Source: Streptomyces sp. NBC_01232
GTDB lineage: Bacteria > Actinomycetota > Actinomycetes > Streptomycetales > Streptomycetaceae
DNA: 64,000 nt
Direction of reading: 5' to 3'
Assembly (NCBI RefSeq): GCF_035989885.1
Contig: NZ_CP108518.1
Coordinates: 7,369,001 to 7,433,000, forward strand
Shown here: positions 1 to 8,504 of the stretch, in pieces
Layout: each line of letters opens with the position of its first letter
Position numbering within the stretch: the first letter of the stretch is position 1
Made by a program: the position numbers and the translations under genes
The notes under the pieces: generated by a model
The model's database searches: none
What the model saw: only the letters and a program-made list of their open reading frames with translations
Told to the model about the DNA's origin: nothing

Positions 1-782
1 TGCTGCTGCACGGTTTCCCGCAGACCCATCTGATGTGGCGGCACGTGGCCGCCGATCTCGCGCACGACCACACCGTGATCTGCCCCGATCTGCGGGGCTA
101 CGGCGACAGCGACAAGCCCGTCGAGACCGACGGCACCGTCTACGCCAAGCGCACCATGGCAGCCGACGTCGTGGCCCTGGCCGGCGCCCTCGGACACGAC
201 CGGTTCGCGTTGGCCGGGCACGACCGCGGCGCCCTGGTGGCCTTCCGCGCCGGACTCGACCACCCGGACAGGATCACTCACCTCGCCAGTCTGGACGTGC
301 TGCCCACCCTGGACATGTGGGAGGTGCTGCACGGTGTCGGCGCGGCGGTCGGCTTCCACCTCTACCTGATGGCCCAGCCGCCCGGCCTGCCCGAGCAGAT
401 GATCGCCGCGAGCCCGGACGTCTTCTTCGGCCACTTCCTCGACATCTGGACCAACGGCCCGCAGGCGATTCCCGCTGACGTCCGCACCGCGTACCTGGAT
501 GCCTGCCGGGGCGCGGTGCCCTCGATCGTCGCCGACTACCGCGCGTCCGCCGGTATCGACATCGAGCACGACAAGGCGGACCGTGCTGCCGGGAACCAGT
601 TGAAGATGCCGGTCACCGTGCTCCAGCAGGACTGGGGCGCGTTCCTCGGCTTCGACGCGGCTGCCCTGTGGGGCTCCTGGGCGTCCGACCTGGAGCACAG
701 GACGGTCACCTCTGGCCACTTCATGGCCGAGGAGAAGCCCTCCGAGATCGCCGAGGCGCTCCGGACTCTCCTCAGTCGCTGA
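1..782 (+). CDS. Alpha/beta hydrolase, haloacetate dehalogenase-like (5' partial)
   Basis: The reading frame is open from the first bases of the window, giving LLHGFPQTHL ahead of the first internal Met at 33, so the true start lies upstream. The fragment has the alpha/beta-hydrolase oxyanion motif HGFPQT. The nucleophile elbow GHDRGA carries Asp rather than Ser, as in fluoroacetate/haloacetate dehalogenases and some epoxide hydrolases. A late SGHFMAEEKP stretch supplies the catalytic His. The family normally has about 290-300 residues, so only some 30 N-terminal residues are missing. The likely reaction is hydrolytic dehalogenation of a short haloacid, or epoxide opening; the substrate cannot be told from sequence. 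Confidence 0.8.
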   Translation, partial: LLHGFPQTHLMWRHVAADLAHDHTVICPDLRGYGDSDKPVETDGTVYAKRTMAADVVALAGALGHDRFALAGHDRGALVAFRAGLDHPDRITHLASLDVLPTLDMWEVLHGVGAAVGFHLYLMAQPPGLPEQMIAASPDVFFGHFLDIWTNGPQAIPADVRTAYLDACRGAVPSIVADYRASAGIDIEHDKADRAAGNQLKMPVTVLQQDWGAFLGFDAAALWGSWASDLEHRTVTSGHFMAEEKPSEIAEALRTLLSR

Positions 783-981
783 ACGACCGGGTGCGCTGAG
801 CAGACTCCGTCGGCCTTGGCCCAGCAGATCCTCTTCCGGGCCGGCGGGCGATCGGGATGTTGCCGGCGAATCCGGCTTCCGGGCCTTGAACCGATCTGCG
901 CGGTGCCCGTTGTCCATGAACGGAGGCAGGCACGCGAGTTCTTGCCGCCCAGGTAAATCAAGCACGAGCACTGGAGAGTTC

Positions 982-1608
982 ATGACTGATGTGCACGCGG
1001 ACCCGACGGGGCCTCAGCCGCCCCGACGTGCGAAGCGGTGGGTCATTCTCGGCACGGCAGCGGCAGTGATCGCGGGGATGGCGATCGCCGTTCCCGCTCT
1101 CGCGGACTCCAAGCCCGACAGCGAGAAGGAGGAGACGCTGCTGCGGACCACGGCCCAGAAGGTGGGGGTCACGAGGAGTTACGCGAACCCGAAATCCAAC
1201 CTTTCGCTCACCGCGGGAGGAGTGGGTCCCAGTGGCAAGGGCGAGGTCTTCGCAAGGATTGGAGGCGTGAACGAGAACGTCCAGTCGTGGAACTTCCTCC
1301 GCGACAAGATCATTTCTAGGGGCGCAAGTTCCGGAGACAACCTGCGCTGCCTCGAGAGCGACAGCGGCGGGAATGTCTTCATCGCGAAGTGTGTCACCGG
1401 AAAAGATTCGCAGAAGTGGGCGCACAAGCTCGCTCAGAAGGCCCCTGGTGCTTTCCGTGACCAGGTCCGGATTCAGAACTTCCAGAGCAAGAAATGCCTG
1501 ACCATCGGCAGTGCCACAGGCCGAGGCACCGCTGAGGTCGCGGCCAAGGACTGCAAGGACGAGGCAACGTCGCAGCGTTGGGTGGTCGCGTCGTTCACGA
1601 ACGAGTAG
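982..1608 (+). CDS. Secreted ricin-type beta-trefoil lectin protein
   Basis: This is a 208-residue protein. I chose the ATG at 982 because GGAGA lies just upstream (973-977) and because it places a hydrophobic export segment (WVILGTAAAVIAGMAIAV, ending PALA) near the N-terminus. The mature part contains CLES...FIAKC, the repeat element DSQKW, then KCLTIG and SQRWVV. These are the Q-x-W signatures of a ricin B-type carbohydrate-binding fold, with paired cysteines. No catalytic domain is attached, so it is probably a secreted sugar-binding protein. A strong hairpin follows the stop. It has no obvious functional link to its neighbours. Confidence 0.75.
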   Translation: MTDVHADPTGPQPPRRAKRWVILGTAAAVIAGMAIAVPALADSKPDSEKEETLLRTTAQKVGVTRSYANPKSNLSLTAGGVGPSGKGEVFARIGGVNENVQSWNFLRDKIISRGASSGDNLRCLESDSGGNVFIAKCVTGKDSQKWAHKLAQKAPGAFRDQVRIQNFQSKKCLTIGSATGRGTAEVAAKDCKDEATSQRWVVASFTNE

Positions 1609-1620
1609 TCGGCACCTGAA

Positions 1621-1652
1621 GGGGTCTGGCAGCCGGTCGGCTGTCAGACCCC
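1621..1652 (+). terminator. Hairpin terminator after the lectin gene
   Basis: GGGGTCTGGCAGCC (1621-1634) pairs with GGCTGTCAGACCCC (1639-1652) across a 4-base GGTC loop. This is a 14-bp stem with one G-T wobble, 12 bases after the lectin stop. No U tract follows, as is common in Streptomyces. Confidence 0.75.
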
Positions 1653-1720
1653 GCAAGCCGCCCTATCCCGAGCGTAGGGACTACGAGAGGGCGACGAAAT
1701 GGCTCTGCGGAGGAGAGGGA

Positions 1721-2902
1721 ATGAAGGGACCTGAACGCAACCGTCCGACATGGGGCCGGCGTGATGTGCTGCGCGGAGGGGTCGCGCTGAGCGCAGTGGC
1801 GGTCGCGGGCGGCGCCGCCACCGCACTCGCGCCGCCCGCTCGGGCTGCCGGCCCGGCGGGAATGCCGACGTACCGATATCTGCGCGACGCACTGGCCATG
1901 CCCTTGAACTACAACCGTACCGGCGAGTTCATCTTCCCGACCATCCGGGGAGTGTTCGACAAGATCAGTGATCCGCGCTCCAAGTACTACCTCTACTACG
2001 CCCCGCACGAGAACCCCGGCGGGATCTGCATAGCCTTCAGCGACTCACTGGAGGGGCCTTTCAGCGACTACCGCGAGAACCCCGTGATCGACAGGCACCT
2101 GAACGGCACGACGGTCAGTCACGTGTCGTCCCCGCACGTCATCTGGGATGCAGCCACCCAGCAGTTCTTCTGCTACTTCCACGGCGAGAACACCGTGACC
2201 CGCGTTGCCCGCTCGCGCGACGGCATCAACTTCGTCGACGAGACGGCGATCCTGAGCACGCGCCTGGTGCCGGGCACATCGGAGACTTCCTACGCCCGGG
2301 TCTTCGAGCACGCCTTGCCCGGACGCAACAACAAGTACGTCATGGTCTTCATGGGAGTAAAGGGCGGGCGGCGGATCTTCTATGGCTGGTCTCCCAACGG
2401 ATGGGACAACTGGCAGTTCAGCGCGTCCCCTTTGGTGAACCCCGAAGGGGACGGTCTCACCGACATCTCCGGTCCGACCGTGGTCAAGCGCAACGGGACC
2501 ACGTACATCGCCTATCACGGCAACGACGGCCGGATGCGACTCACCGAAGTCGGCAACGACTTCCGGCAGGAGAACCACCTGGGCGTCTTCCACTCGCCCA
2601 TCGCTTCCGACCGGGGGCGCGTCGCGGCCCCGTCCTTCGGCTCCGAGAACGGCACGGAGTACATGTTCTACGAAGCGGGAGCGCGACTCAGCGCCCGTAT
2701 CTGCATTGCGCGTGCCGTCCCGGGCGGTGCGCCGACGCCCAGCGCGGCCGCGAGAGGTCTGGGCGTGCCCCGCTCGCTCACACCGAGCGGAGACCACCCC
2801 GCCGATGCAGGCCACGCCCACGACGGCCACGAGGAACAACAGCGCCTCGCTGGTGAGGTTCAGCGTGCCGCGCATGCGGTCGAGAGTGAGGGTGAGCAGT
2901 AA
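1721..2902 (+). CDS. Tat-exported glycosidase-like beta-propeller protein with aberrant C-terminus
   Basis: Translation from ATG 1721 (AGGAGAGGGA directly upstream) gives a twin-arginine leader, GRRDVLRGG followed by a hydrophobic run ending PARA. The body, to about residue 330, has repeated strands such as YYLYYAPHENPGG, SSPHVIWD, GPTVVKRNGTTYIAYHG and APSFGSENGTEYMFYEAG. These resemble five-bladed GH43/GH117-type sugar hydrolases acting outside the cell. After about base 2785 the frame runs antisense through the kdpD remnant, so the last 40 or so residues (HAHDGHEEQQ onward) are probably read-through sequence. The gene and kdpD' seem to have been joined tail to tail by a rearrangement. Enzyme activity is not assignable. 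Confidence 0.6.
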   Translation: MKGPERNRPTWGRRDVLRGGVALSAVAVAGGAATALAPPARAAGPAGMPTYRYLRDALAMPLNYNRTGEFIFPTIRGVFDKISDPRSKYYLYYAPHENPGGICIAFSDSLEGPFSDYRENPVIDRHLNGTTVSHVSSPHVIWDAATQQFFCYFHGENTVTRVARSRDGINFVDETAILSTRLVPGTSETSYARVFEHALPGRNNKYVMVFMGVKGGRRIFYGWSPNGWDNWQFSASPLVNPEGDGLTDISGPTVVKRNGTTYIAYHGNDGRMRLTEVGNDFRQENHLGVFHSPIASDRGRVAAPSFGSENGTEYMFYEAGARLSARICIARAVPGGAPTPSAAARGLGVPRSLTPSGDHPADAGHAHDGHEEQQRLAGEVQRAAHAVESEGEQ

Positions 2903-4120
2903 GGGGAGCAGCAGAGCGGCCACCGGTCCGGCGATGAGGCGGGACGTGGGGAGCGTACGGCGGCGGGAGGGGAGCAGCCGGCCGTGGCCGGCCCGCTCGT
3001 GCGTGACCATGTGGACGTCGATGTCCTCCGACAGCGCCACGACCGTCTCGCCGATGCCCCGGCCGGTGAGGAATCGTTCCAGCCGACGGCGGCGGCTCGT
3101 ACCGAGGACCAGTTGGGTGGCGTTCTCCGCCATGGCGAAGTCCACCAGGGCGGTGGGTACTTCGTCGCCGACGACGGAGTGGTAGCTGCCGCCGAGGCCT
3201 TCGACGAGGGCCCTCTGTCCGGCCAGCGCCGCATGCGAGACGCCGGCGGCGAGCCCGTCGCTCCGGGCGACGTGTACGGCGAGCAGTTCGCCGCCGGCGG
3301 ACCGGCTCGCGATGCGTGCCGCGCGGCGGATGAGGGTCTCACCCTCCGGGCCACCGGTGAGAGCCACCACGACCCTCTCCCGGGTCTCCCAGACGTCCCC
3401 GATGCCGTGCTCGGTGCGGTACTTGTGGAGGGCTTCGTCCACACGTCCCGCCAGCCACAGGAGCGCCAGCTCCCGCAGTGCGATGAGGTTGCCGGGACGG
3501 AAGTAGTTCGCCAGCGAGGCATCGATCCGCTCCGGCGGACAGATGTTGCCGTGCGCCATCCGGCGCCGCAGCCCCTCGGGCGGTATGTCGACCAGCTTGA
3601 TCTCGTGGGCGCGGCGCACGAACTCGTCGGGTACGGTCTCCCGCTGCGGCACCCCGGTGATCTTCTCGACGACGTCGCTGAGTGATTCCAGGTGCTGGAT
3701 GTTGAGCGTGGTGACGACGTCGATTCCGACGGCGAGGATGTCCTCGACGTCCTGCCAGCGCTTCGGGTGCCGCCCGCCCCCGGGGACGTTGGTGTGGGCG
3801 AGTTCATCGATCAGCACCACCTGCGGCCGCCTGGCCAGCAGCGCCTCCCCGTCCAGTTCGGCGTACCGGCCACCGCAGTACTCGCGGGCGGCCAGGGGCA
3901 GGGTCTCGAGCCCGTCGAGTTTCGCTTCGGTGTGCCGGCGCCGGTGGCACTCCACGAAGCCGGCCACCACATCCGCGCCACGGGCAGCCCGGCGGTGGGC
4001 CTCGTCGAGCATCCGGTACGTCTTGCCGACTCCGGGGGCCGCGCCCAGAAACACCTTGAGCCTGCCGGGGGGAACGACGGGCCGCCCCGCCTCCGGGGTG
4101 GCCTCTCGCGTGATCGTCAT
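2785..4120 (-). pseudogene. Truncated KdpD-type sensor (N-terminal half only)
   Basis: From ATG 4120 the frame encodes a good KdpD N-terminus. It has the Walker A GAAPGVGKT, Walker B VVLIDELAHTNVP, the KdpD-specific IQHLESLSDVVEKITG, a universal-stress-like domain (VVVALTGGPEGETLIRRAARI) and the first transmembrane helices of DUF4118 (LIAGPVAALLLPLLLTLT, EALLFLVAVVGVACIGG). Similarity stops near residue 445. The remaining HisKA/HATPase region is absent, and the frame continues to 2045 only as antisense of the convergent glycosidase-like gene. A product could bind nucleotide and sit in the membrane but could not phosphorylate KdpE. It follows a kdpF-like ORF by 2 bases. Confidence 0.8.
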
Positions 4121-4122
4121 CG

Positions 4123-4212
4123 TCAGAACTTCTCCGGGAAGAACAACGCCAGGACCAGATAGCCGACCAGACAGACCGCGACGATGATGCCTACGACAGT
4201 TTCCGTGCTCAC
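4123..4212 (-). CDS. kdpF: KdpF-like small membrane protein (copy 1)
   Basis: A GTG at 4212 opens a 29-residue ORF with a single hydrophobic helix (VVGIIVAVCLVGYLVLALFF) and the KdpF-type ending PEKF. In the Kdp P-type ATPase, KdpF is a one-helix lipid-like stabiliser of the KdpA-KdpB complex. Here it is followed not by kdpA but, 2 bases on, by the truncated kdpD. It therefore looks like the first gene of a decayed kdp module, or a KdpF-sensor pair. Two candidate KdpE direct-repeat boxes lie 68-121 bases upstream in the correct orientation. Confidence 0.75.
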   Translation of the reverse strand: MSTETVVGIIVAVCLVGYLVLALFFPEKF

Positions 4213-4279
4213 CCGTACCCGACTCCTCCGTGCGCCCTCGACCTCACCAGCGAACACCAGTGACGCAATGAGGAGAACG

Positions 4280-4333
4280 CCCCTGACGCGCTCCTGACGC
4301 CCCTCCGCCGGGACTTTGACGGTGCATTGACGG
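4280..4333 (-). promoter_or_regulatory. Two candidate KdpE operator boxes upstream of kdpF copy 1
   Basis: On the minus strand 4280-4298 reads GTCAGGAGCGCGTCAGG plus two bases, and 4314-4333 contains GTCAATGCACCGTCAA. Both are GTCA half-sites repeated with an 11-bp period, the geometry used by OmpR/PhoB-family regulators such as KdpE. The nearer box is 68 bases from the kdpF start. KdpE binding is inferred from recurrence of the same motif at other K+ genes in this window. Confidence 0.55.
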
Positions 4334-4422
4334 CCAGGAGGCCGATAGGGTGAAGGCGGTGTGCCGGGAAGCCTGGTCGGCGTCACGGGCCGCGTGGCCT
4401 GCGTCGACTCGGTGGGGGCGTC

Positions 4423-4677
4423 ATGCGCAGTGTCGGTACGGTCTTGTTCCTCGTGGTGCTGGCCACGGTCGTGGCCACAGGGGCCCGGCGCTGGCGGATT
4501 CCCGCGCCCTCACTGCCCGTTGTGGCGGGCCTCGTCGTCGCGCTGACTCCAGGTACTCCGGAGATACGGGTCAGCCCCGAAGTGATCGGTCTGGTCGTCC
4601 TCCCGCCCCTGCTGTACGCGAGCGCGGAGGAACTGTCCTGGCGCGAGCTTGACGGCCTTCTGATGTATGTCGGGTGA
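4423..4677 (+). pseudogene. Stub of a CPA1 Na+/H+ antiporter (N-terminal 84 residues)
   Basis: ATG 4423 encodes MRSVGTVLFLVVLATVVATG, then LPVVAGLVVAL and VIGLVVLPPLLYASAEELSW. This is the recognisable start of a CPA1-type monovalent cation/proton antiporter, covering the first two to three helices with the conserved LPPLLYA segment. Such proteins normally have over 500 residues, but this frame stops at 4677 after LDGLLMYVG. The ion-binding Asp-Asp or Asn-Asp helix is missing, so it cannot work as a transporter. It is probably a deletion remnant next to the decayed kdp module. Confidence 0.7.
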
Positions 4678-5092
4678 CGGTGCGAATCCGGCTTTCGCGC
4701 AGGTCATCAGGGGTGCGTCAAAGATCGGCAGCCGGGTGGAAGGAACGCGTCAAGGAGCGTTGTCACCGAGGTCGGGCGGGAGCAGACTGGCGGAGCGACG
4801 GAGCCGGTGACGGTCCGGTGGCACGCGGCTGGAGGCTGGTGACCTGAACACCGACCAAGACGCGCACCGTCCGGCCGTGGGGGTACGGGCCGGTGCGACC
4901 GCGTGCTGGTCAACCGTCGCACAACACATGAGCCGTCCAGCTCTCGGTGTGGGGATACCGGAGCTGGGCGGCTCGCGTGTTTCGGTCGTCGACGTGTGCA
5001 CCGGCCGAAGTGGACTCGCGGCCCTTCCCGCGCCGGTTGTGCGTCTGTCGGTCGTCGTGGCTCTCGTTTTTCGGGCCCGCCCGCGGGCCGAT
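4678..5092. other. Gene-free stretch with one orphan KdpE-like box
   Basis: I see no credible coding sequence in these 415 bases between the antiporter stub and the end of kdpD; short frames here lack family resemblance and good ribosome sites. The only structured signal is ATCAGGGGTGCGTCAAA at 4706-4722 on the plus strand. It matches 14 of 17 bases of the box upstream of the universal stress gene at 26653. No start codon with a plausible gene lies about 100 bases downstream, where other boxes have theirs, so the target gene may have been deleted. Confidence 0.5.
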
Positions 5093-7636
5093 TCAGGTGA
5101 CCGCCGAGGTCGGGAGATCCGCGGTGACCGGCGGTGTGCCGCCCGCTATGGGGAGGGTGATGACCATGGTGAGGCCGCCGCCGGGGGTGTCCTCGGCCGT
5201 GAGGGTGCCGCCGATGGCCTCGGTGAACCCGCGGGCTACGGCGAGGCCGAGGCCGACTCCGGCGCCCCGTGGGGCGTCGCCGTGGCGCTGGAAGGGTTCG
5301 AAGATCCGGCTCTTGGCCTCGTCAGGGACGCCAGGGCCACGGTCGACGACGCGCAGTTCCACCCGCTCGTGCAGGGCACTCGCCGTGACCTTGACCGGCT
5401 GTCCGTCGGGGCTGTACTTGACGGCGTTCTCGACGATGTTGGCGACCGCCCGCTCCAGCAGGCCCCGGTCGACGGCGACCATCGGGAGCGTTTCCGGGAT
5501 GTCGAGGTCGACACTGTCCTCCGGTACGCCGCCCAGCGCCATCGGGACGACCTCGTCGAGGTCGGTCTCCCGGATGAGGGGGACGACGGTGCCGGTGTTG
5601 AGGCGGGACATGTCGAGGAGGTTGCCGATCAGGGCGGCGAGGCGGTCGGCGCCGTCCTCGATGCCTTCGAGGAGTTCGGCCTTGTCCTCCTCGGACCAGT
5701 CGACGTCGTCGGAGCGCAAGGAGGTGACGGAGGCCTTGATCCCGGCGAGCGGGGTGCGCAGGTCGTGGCTGACGGCGGCGAGCAGGGCGGTGCGGATGCG
5801 GTTGCCCTCGGCGAGTTCCTTGGCCTTGCCCGCCTCGTCGACCAAGCGCTGGCGATCGAGTACGACTGCGGCCTGGGCGGCGAAGGCGCCGAGCACGCGC
5901 CGGTCCTCGGCGGGCAGTACCCGGCCGGTGAGGGCGAGCGCCATGTTGTCGCCTATGGGCAGGTCCACGTCCGCGTCTTCGGGCCGGCTGACAGGGCTCG
6001 TGCCGACGGACGAGGCGGTGTTCCAGGGATCGACCTCACTGCTCCGTTCGAGGAGGACGACCGACTGCATGGCGAAGGTCTCGCGGAGCCGTTCGAGGAG
6101 GGCGTCGAGGGAGTCCTCGCCGCGCAGGACGCTGCCGGCGAGGAAGGACAGGATCTCGGACTCGGCGCGCAGCCGGGCGGCCTGGTGGGTCCGGCGGGCG
6201 GCCAGGTCGACCACGGAGGCCACCGACACGGCGACGCCGACGAAGATCGCGATGGCGACGATGTTCTTCGGGTCGGAGATGGTGAACTCGTGCAGCGGCG
6301 GGGTGAAGAAGTAGTTCAGGAGCAGGGATCCGAAGGCCGCCGAGGCCAGGGCGGGCAGCAGGCCTCCCAGGAGGGCCGCCGCCACCGTGAAGGTGAGGAA
6401 CAGCAGCATGTCGTTGGCGAGCCCGAGGTCGGGAAGGACCTGGTTCAGCAGAACGGTAAGGAGCGCGGGTCCGGCGATACCGGTCAGCCAGCCCCAGATG
6501 AGGCGGGACCGGCCGAGACGGGCACCGCGGGCGATCGGCAGGCCGCGGCCCTTGGCGGCCTCGTCGTGCGTGACGATGTGGACGTCGAGGTCGGGTCCGG
6601 ATTCGCGGGCGACCGTGGCACTCACGCCCGGTCCGAACACGTACTGCCAGGAGCGGCGGCGGCTGACGCCGAGGACGATCTGGGTGGCGTTGCAGCCGCG
6701 GGCGAACTCCAGCAGCGCGTCGGGGACGCTCTCGCCTATCACGTGGTGGAACGTGCCGCCCAGATCCTCGACCAGGGTGCGCTGAACGGCCAGCTCCTTG
6801 GGCGAGGCCGAGGTCAGTCCGTCGCTGGCTGCGATGTAGACGGCGAGGACCTCGCCACCGGCCCCCTTCTCGGCGAGGCGCGCGGCGCGTCGGATGAGCT
6901 GACGCCCCTCGGGGCCGCCGGTCAGACCGACGACGATGCGTTCGCGGGCCTGCCAGGTGGAGCGGATGTTGTGCTCGCCGCGGTATTCCTGGAGGTACTC
7001 GTCCACGCGGTCGGCGACCCACAGCAGCGCGAGCTCACGCAGGGCGGTCAGGTTCCCGGGCCGGAAGTAGTTCGAAAGCGCCGCGTCGACCTTGTCGGGC
7101 TTGTAGACGTTGCCGTGTGCCATGCGGCGACGCAGCGCTTGCGGGGACATGTCGACGAGCTCGATCTGGTCGGCGCGCCGGGCCACCTCGTCGGGAACGG
7201 TCTCGCGCTGCCGTACCCCGGTGATCGTCTCCACCACGTCACCCAGGGATTCGAGGTGCTGGATGTTGACGGTCGAGACGACGTCGATGCCGGCCTGGAG
7301 CAGTTCCTCGACGTCCTGCCACCGTTTGGCATTGCGCGAGCCGGGGACGTTGGTGTGGGCGAGCTCGTCGACCAGCGCCACGGTGGGGCGGCGGGCGAGG
7401 ATCGCGTCCACGTCCATCTCGGTGAAGGTGCTGCCCCGGTACTCGATCTCGCGTCGCTCGATGAGTTCCAGGCCGTGCAGCATCACCTCGGTCCGCGGCC
7501 GGCTGTGGTGTTCGACGAAGCCGACGACGCAGTCGGTGCCCCGCTCGATCCGGCGGTGCGCCTCGGAGAGCATCGCGTACGTCTTGCCGACGCCCGGTGC
7601 CGCGCCGAGGTAGATGCGGAGCTTGCCGCGTCCCAT
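5093..7636 (-). CDS. kdpD: Sensor histidine kinase KdpD
   Basis: This full-length, 847-residue KdpD senses K+ limitation or turgor and controls KdpE phosphorylation at the membrane. In order it shows Walker A GAAPGVGKT (about residue 11), Walker B VALVDELAHTNVP, a universal-stress-like domain (VVGLTGGPEGRQLIRRAARL), four DUF4118 helices (about 385-490) and a GAF-like linker. The H-box AVSHDLRTPLAGIKASV (His near residue 622), N-box NIVENAVKYSP and G boxes DRGPGVP and GLGLAVARG follow. It lies 58 bases downstream of kdpE on the same strand and is probably co-transcribed with it. All catalytic boxes are intact, in contrast to the truncated copy at 2785-4120. Confidence 0.96.
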   Translation of the reverse strand: MGRGKLRIYLGAAPGVGKTYAMLSEAHRRIERGTDCVVGFVEHHSRPRTEVMLHGLELIERREIEYRGSTFTEMDVDAILARRPTVALVDELAHTNVPGSRNAKRWQDVEELLQAGIDVVSTVNIQHLESLGDVVETITGVRQRETVPDEVARRADQIELVDMSPQALRRRMAHGNVYKPDKVDAALSNYFRPGNLTALRELALLWVADRVDEYLQEYRGEHNIRSTWQARERIVVGLTGGPEGRQLIRRAARLAEKGAGGEVLAVYIAASDGLTSASPKELAVQRTLVEDLGGTFHHVIGESVPDALLEFARGCNATQIVLGVSRRRSWQYVFGPGVSATVARESGPDLDVHIVTHDEAAKGRGLPIARGARLGRSRLIWGWLTGIAGPALLTVLLNQVLPDLGLANDMLLFLTFTVAAALLGGLLPALASAAFGSLLLNYFFTPPLHEFTISDPKNIVAIAIFVGVAVSVASVVDLAARRTHQAARLRAESEILSFLAGSVLRGEDSLDALLERLRETFAMQSVVLLERSSEVDPWNTASSVGTSPVSRPEDADVDLPIGDNMALALTGRVLPAEDRRVLGAFAAQAAVVLDRQRLVDEAGKAKELAEGNRIRTALLAAVSHDLRTPLAGIKASVTSLRSDDVDWSEEDKAELLEGIEDGADRLAALIGNLLDMSRLNTGTVVPLIRETDLDEVVPMALGGVPEDSVDLDIPETLPMVAVDRGLLERAVANIVENAVKYSPDGQPVKVTASALHERVELRVVDRGPGVPDEAKSRIFEPFQRHGDAPRGAGVGLGLAVARGFTEAIGGTLTAEDTPGGGLTMVITLPIAGGTPPVTADLPTSAVT

Positions 7637-7694
7637 GTTCCGACTCTTCTTCTCTGCTGACGACGGGGGTTCGTGCCGTGGATCGGGCGGGTGA

Positions 7695-8384
7695 TCAAGG
7701 TTCGAAGCGGTAGCCCATGCCGGGTTCGGTGATCAGGTACCGCGGATGGGAAGGATCCGCTTCCAGTTTGCGCCGTAGCTGGGCCATGTAGACGCGCAGG
7801 TAATTGGTGTTCTCGCCGTAGGTCGGGCCCCAGACCTCCAGCAGAAGCCGACTTTGGGTGATCAGCCGGCCCGGGTGGGTGATGAGGATTTCCAGCAGGT
7901 GCCATTCGGTCGGGGTGAGCCGTACGGTGCGCTCGCCACGGCGAACCTTCTTCGCGACCAGATCGACGGTGAACTCGTCGGTCGTGACCACGGTGACTTC
8001 GTCGGCCTCCGAAGCCGTCGGCGCTTCATGTCTCCGCGCCGCCGCCCGCAGCCGCGCCAGGAGCTCGTCCATGCTGAACGGTTTCGTCACGTAGTCGTCG
8101 GCTCCGGCGTCCAGGGCCCGGATCTTGTCCTCGGAGGTGTGGCGGGCGGAGAGGACCAGGATGGGGACCTTGCTCCAGCCGCGGACGGCCTTGATGACGT
8201 CGATGCCGTCCATGTCCGGGAGGCCGAGGTCCAGCACTATGACGTCCGGCTTGCGTGCGGCCGCGAGCCGCAGGGCCGAGCCGCCGTCGGAGGCCTCTTC
8301 GACCTCGAACTTGCGCGCCTGGAGGTTGATCTTCAGCGCGCGGACGAGCTGAGGGTCGTCCTCCACCACCAGCACCCGGGTCAT
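7695..8384 (-). CDS. kdpE: Response regulator KdpE (OmpR family)
   Basis: This 229-residue protein has a receiver domain with the acidic pocket EDD (residues 8-10), the phosphoacceptor Asp52 in VIVLDLGLPDMDG and the switch Lys in DDYVTKPFS. The C-terminal OmpR/PhoB winged helix includes RLTPTEWHLLEIL and the recognition region NTNYLRVYMAQLRRKLE. It is the DNA-binding partner of the KdpD encoded next. OmpR-family dimers bind direct half-sites about 11 bp apart, which fits the GTCA-N7-GTCA repeats found at several K+ genes in this window. The gene is separated from kdpC by 120 bases containing a strong composite hairpin. Confidence 0.95.
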   Translation of the reverse strand: MTRVLVVEDDPQLVRALKINLQARKFEVEEASDGGSALRLAAARKPDVIVLDLGLPDMDGIDVIKAVRGWSKVPILVLSARHTSEDKIRALDAGADDYVTKPFSMDELLARLRAAARRHEAPTASEADEVTVVTTDEFTVDLVAKKVRRGERTVRLTPTEWHLLEILITHPGRLITQSRLLLEVWGPTYGENTNYLRVYMAQLRRKLEADPSHPRYLITEPGMGYRFEP

Positions 8385-8420
8385 CGGTGTGCAGCCTTTC
8401 CTTCGTAACGGGCACGGTGA

Positions 8421-8483
8421 GAGCCGGCGGGGGCGGGGCCCCGCCCAGCGGCAGCTGGGGGAGGCTCCGCGCCCTGCCGGCTC
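8421..8483 (-). repeat. Composite hairpin between kdpC and kdpE
   Basis: Three nested palindromes lie here. GAGCCGGC (8421-8428) pairs with GCCGGCTC (8476-8483) as an outer stem. Inside it, 8431-8446 is the perfect palindrome GGGCGGGGCCCCGCCC, and CCCAGC (8444-8449) pairs with GCTGGG (8454-8459). The layout resembles a REP-like intergenic hairpin of Streptomyces. It may reduce read-through from kdpFABC into kdpED or stabilise transcript ends. Confidence 0.6.
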
Positions 8484-8504
8484 CCGGTCCGTGCGATGTG
8501 GAGC

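Noticed and set aside
2045..2784. C-terminal extension of the minus-strand kdpD frame
   Set aside because: It is antisense to the propeller protein gene and has no histidine-kinase motifs, so it was left out of the kdpD remnant.
4877..7660. 927-residue plus-strand frame over kdpD
   Set aside because: Gly/Val/Asp-rich repetitive translation typical of antisense high-GC genes, with no motifs; the minus strand encodes intact KdpD.
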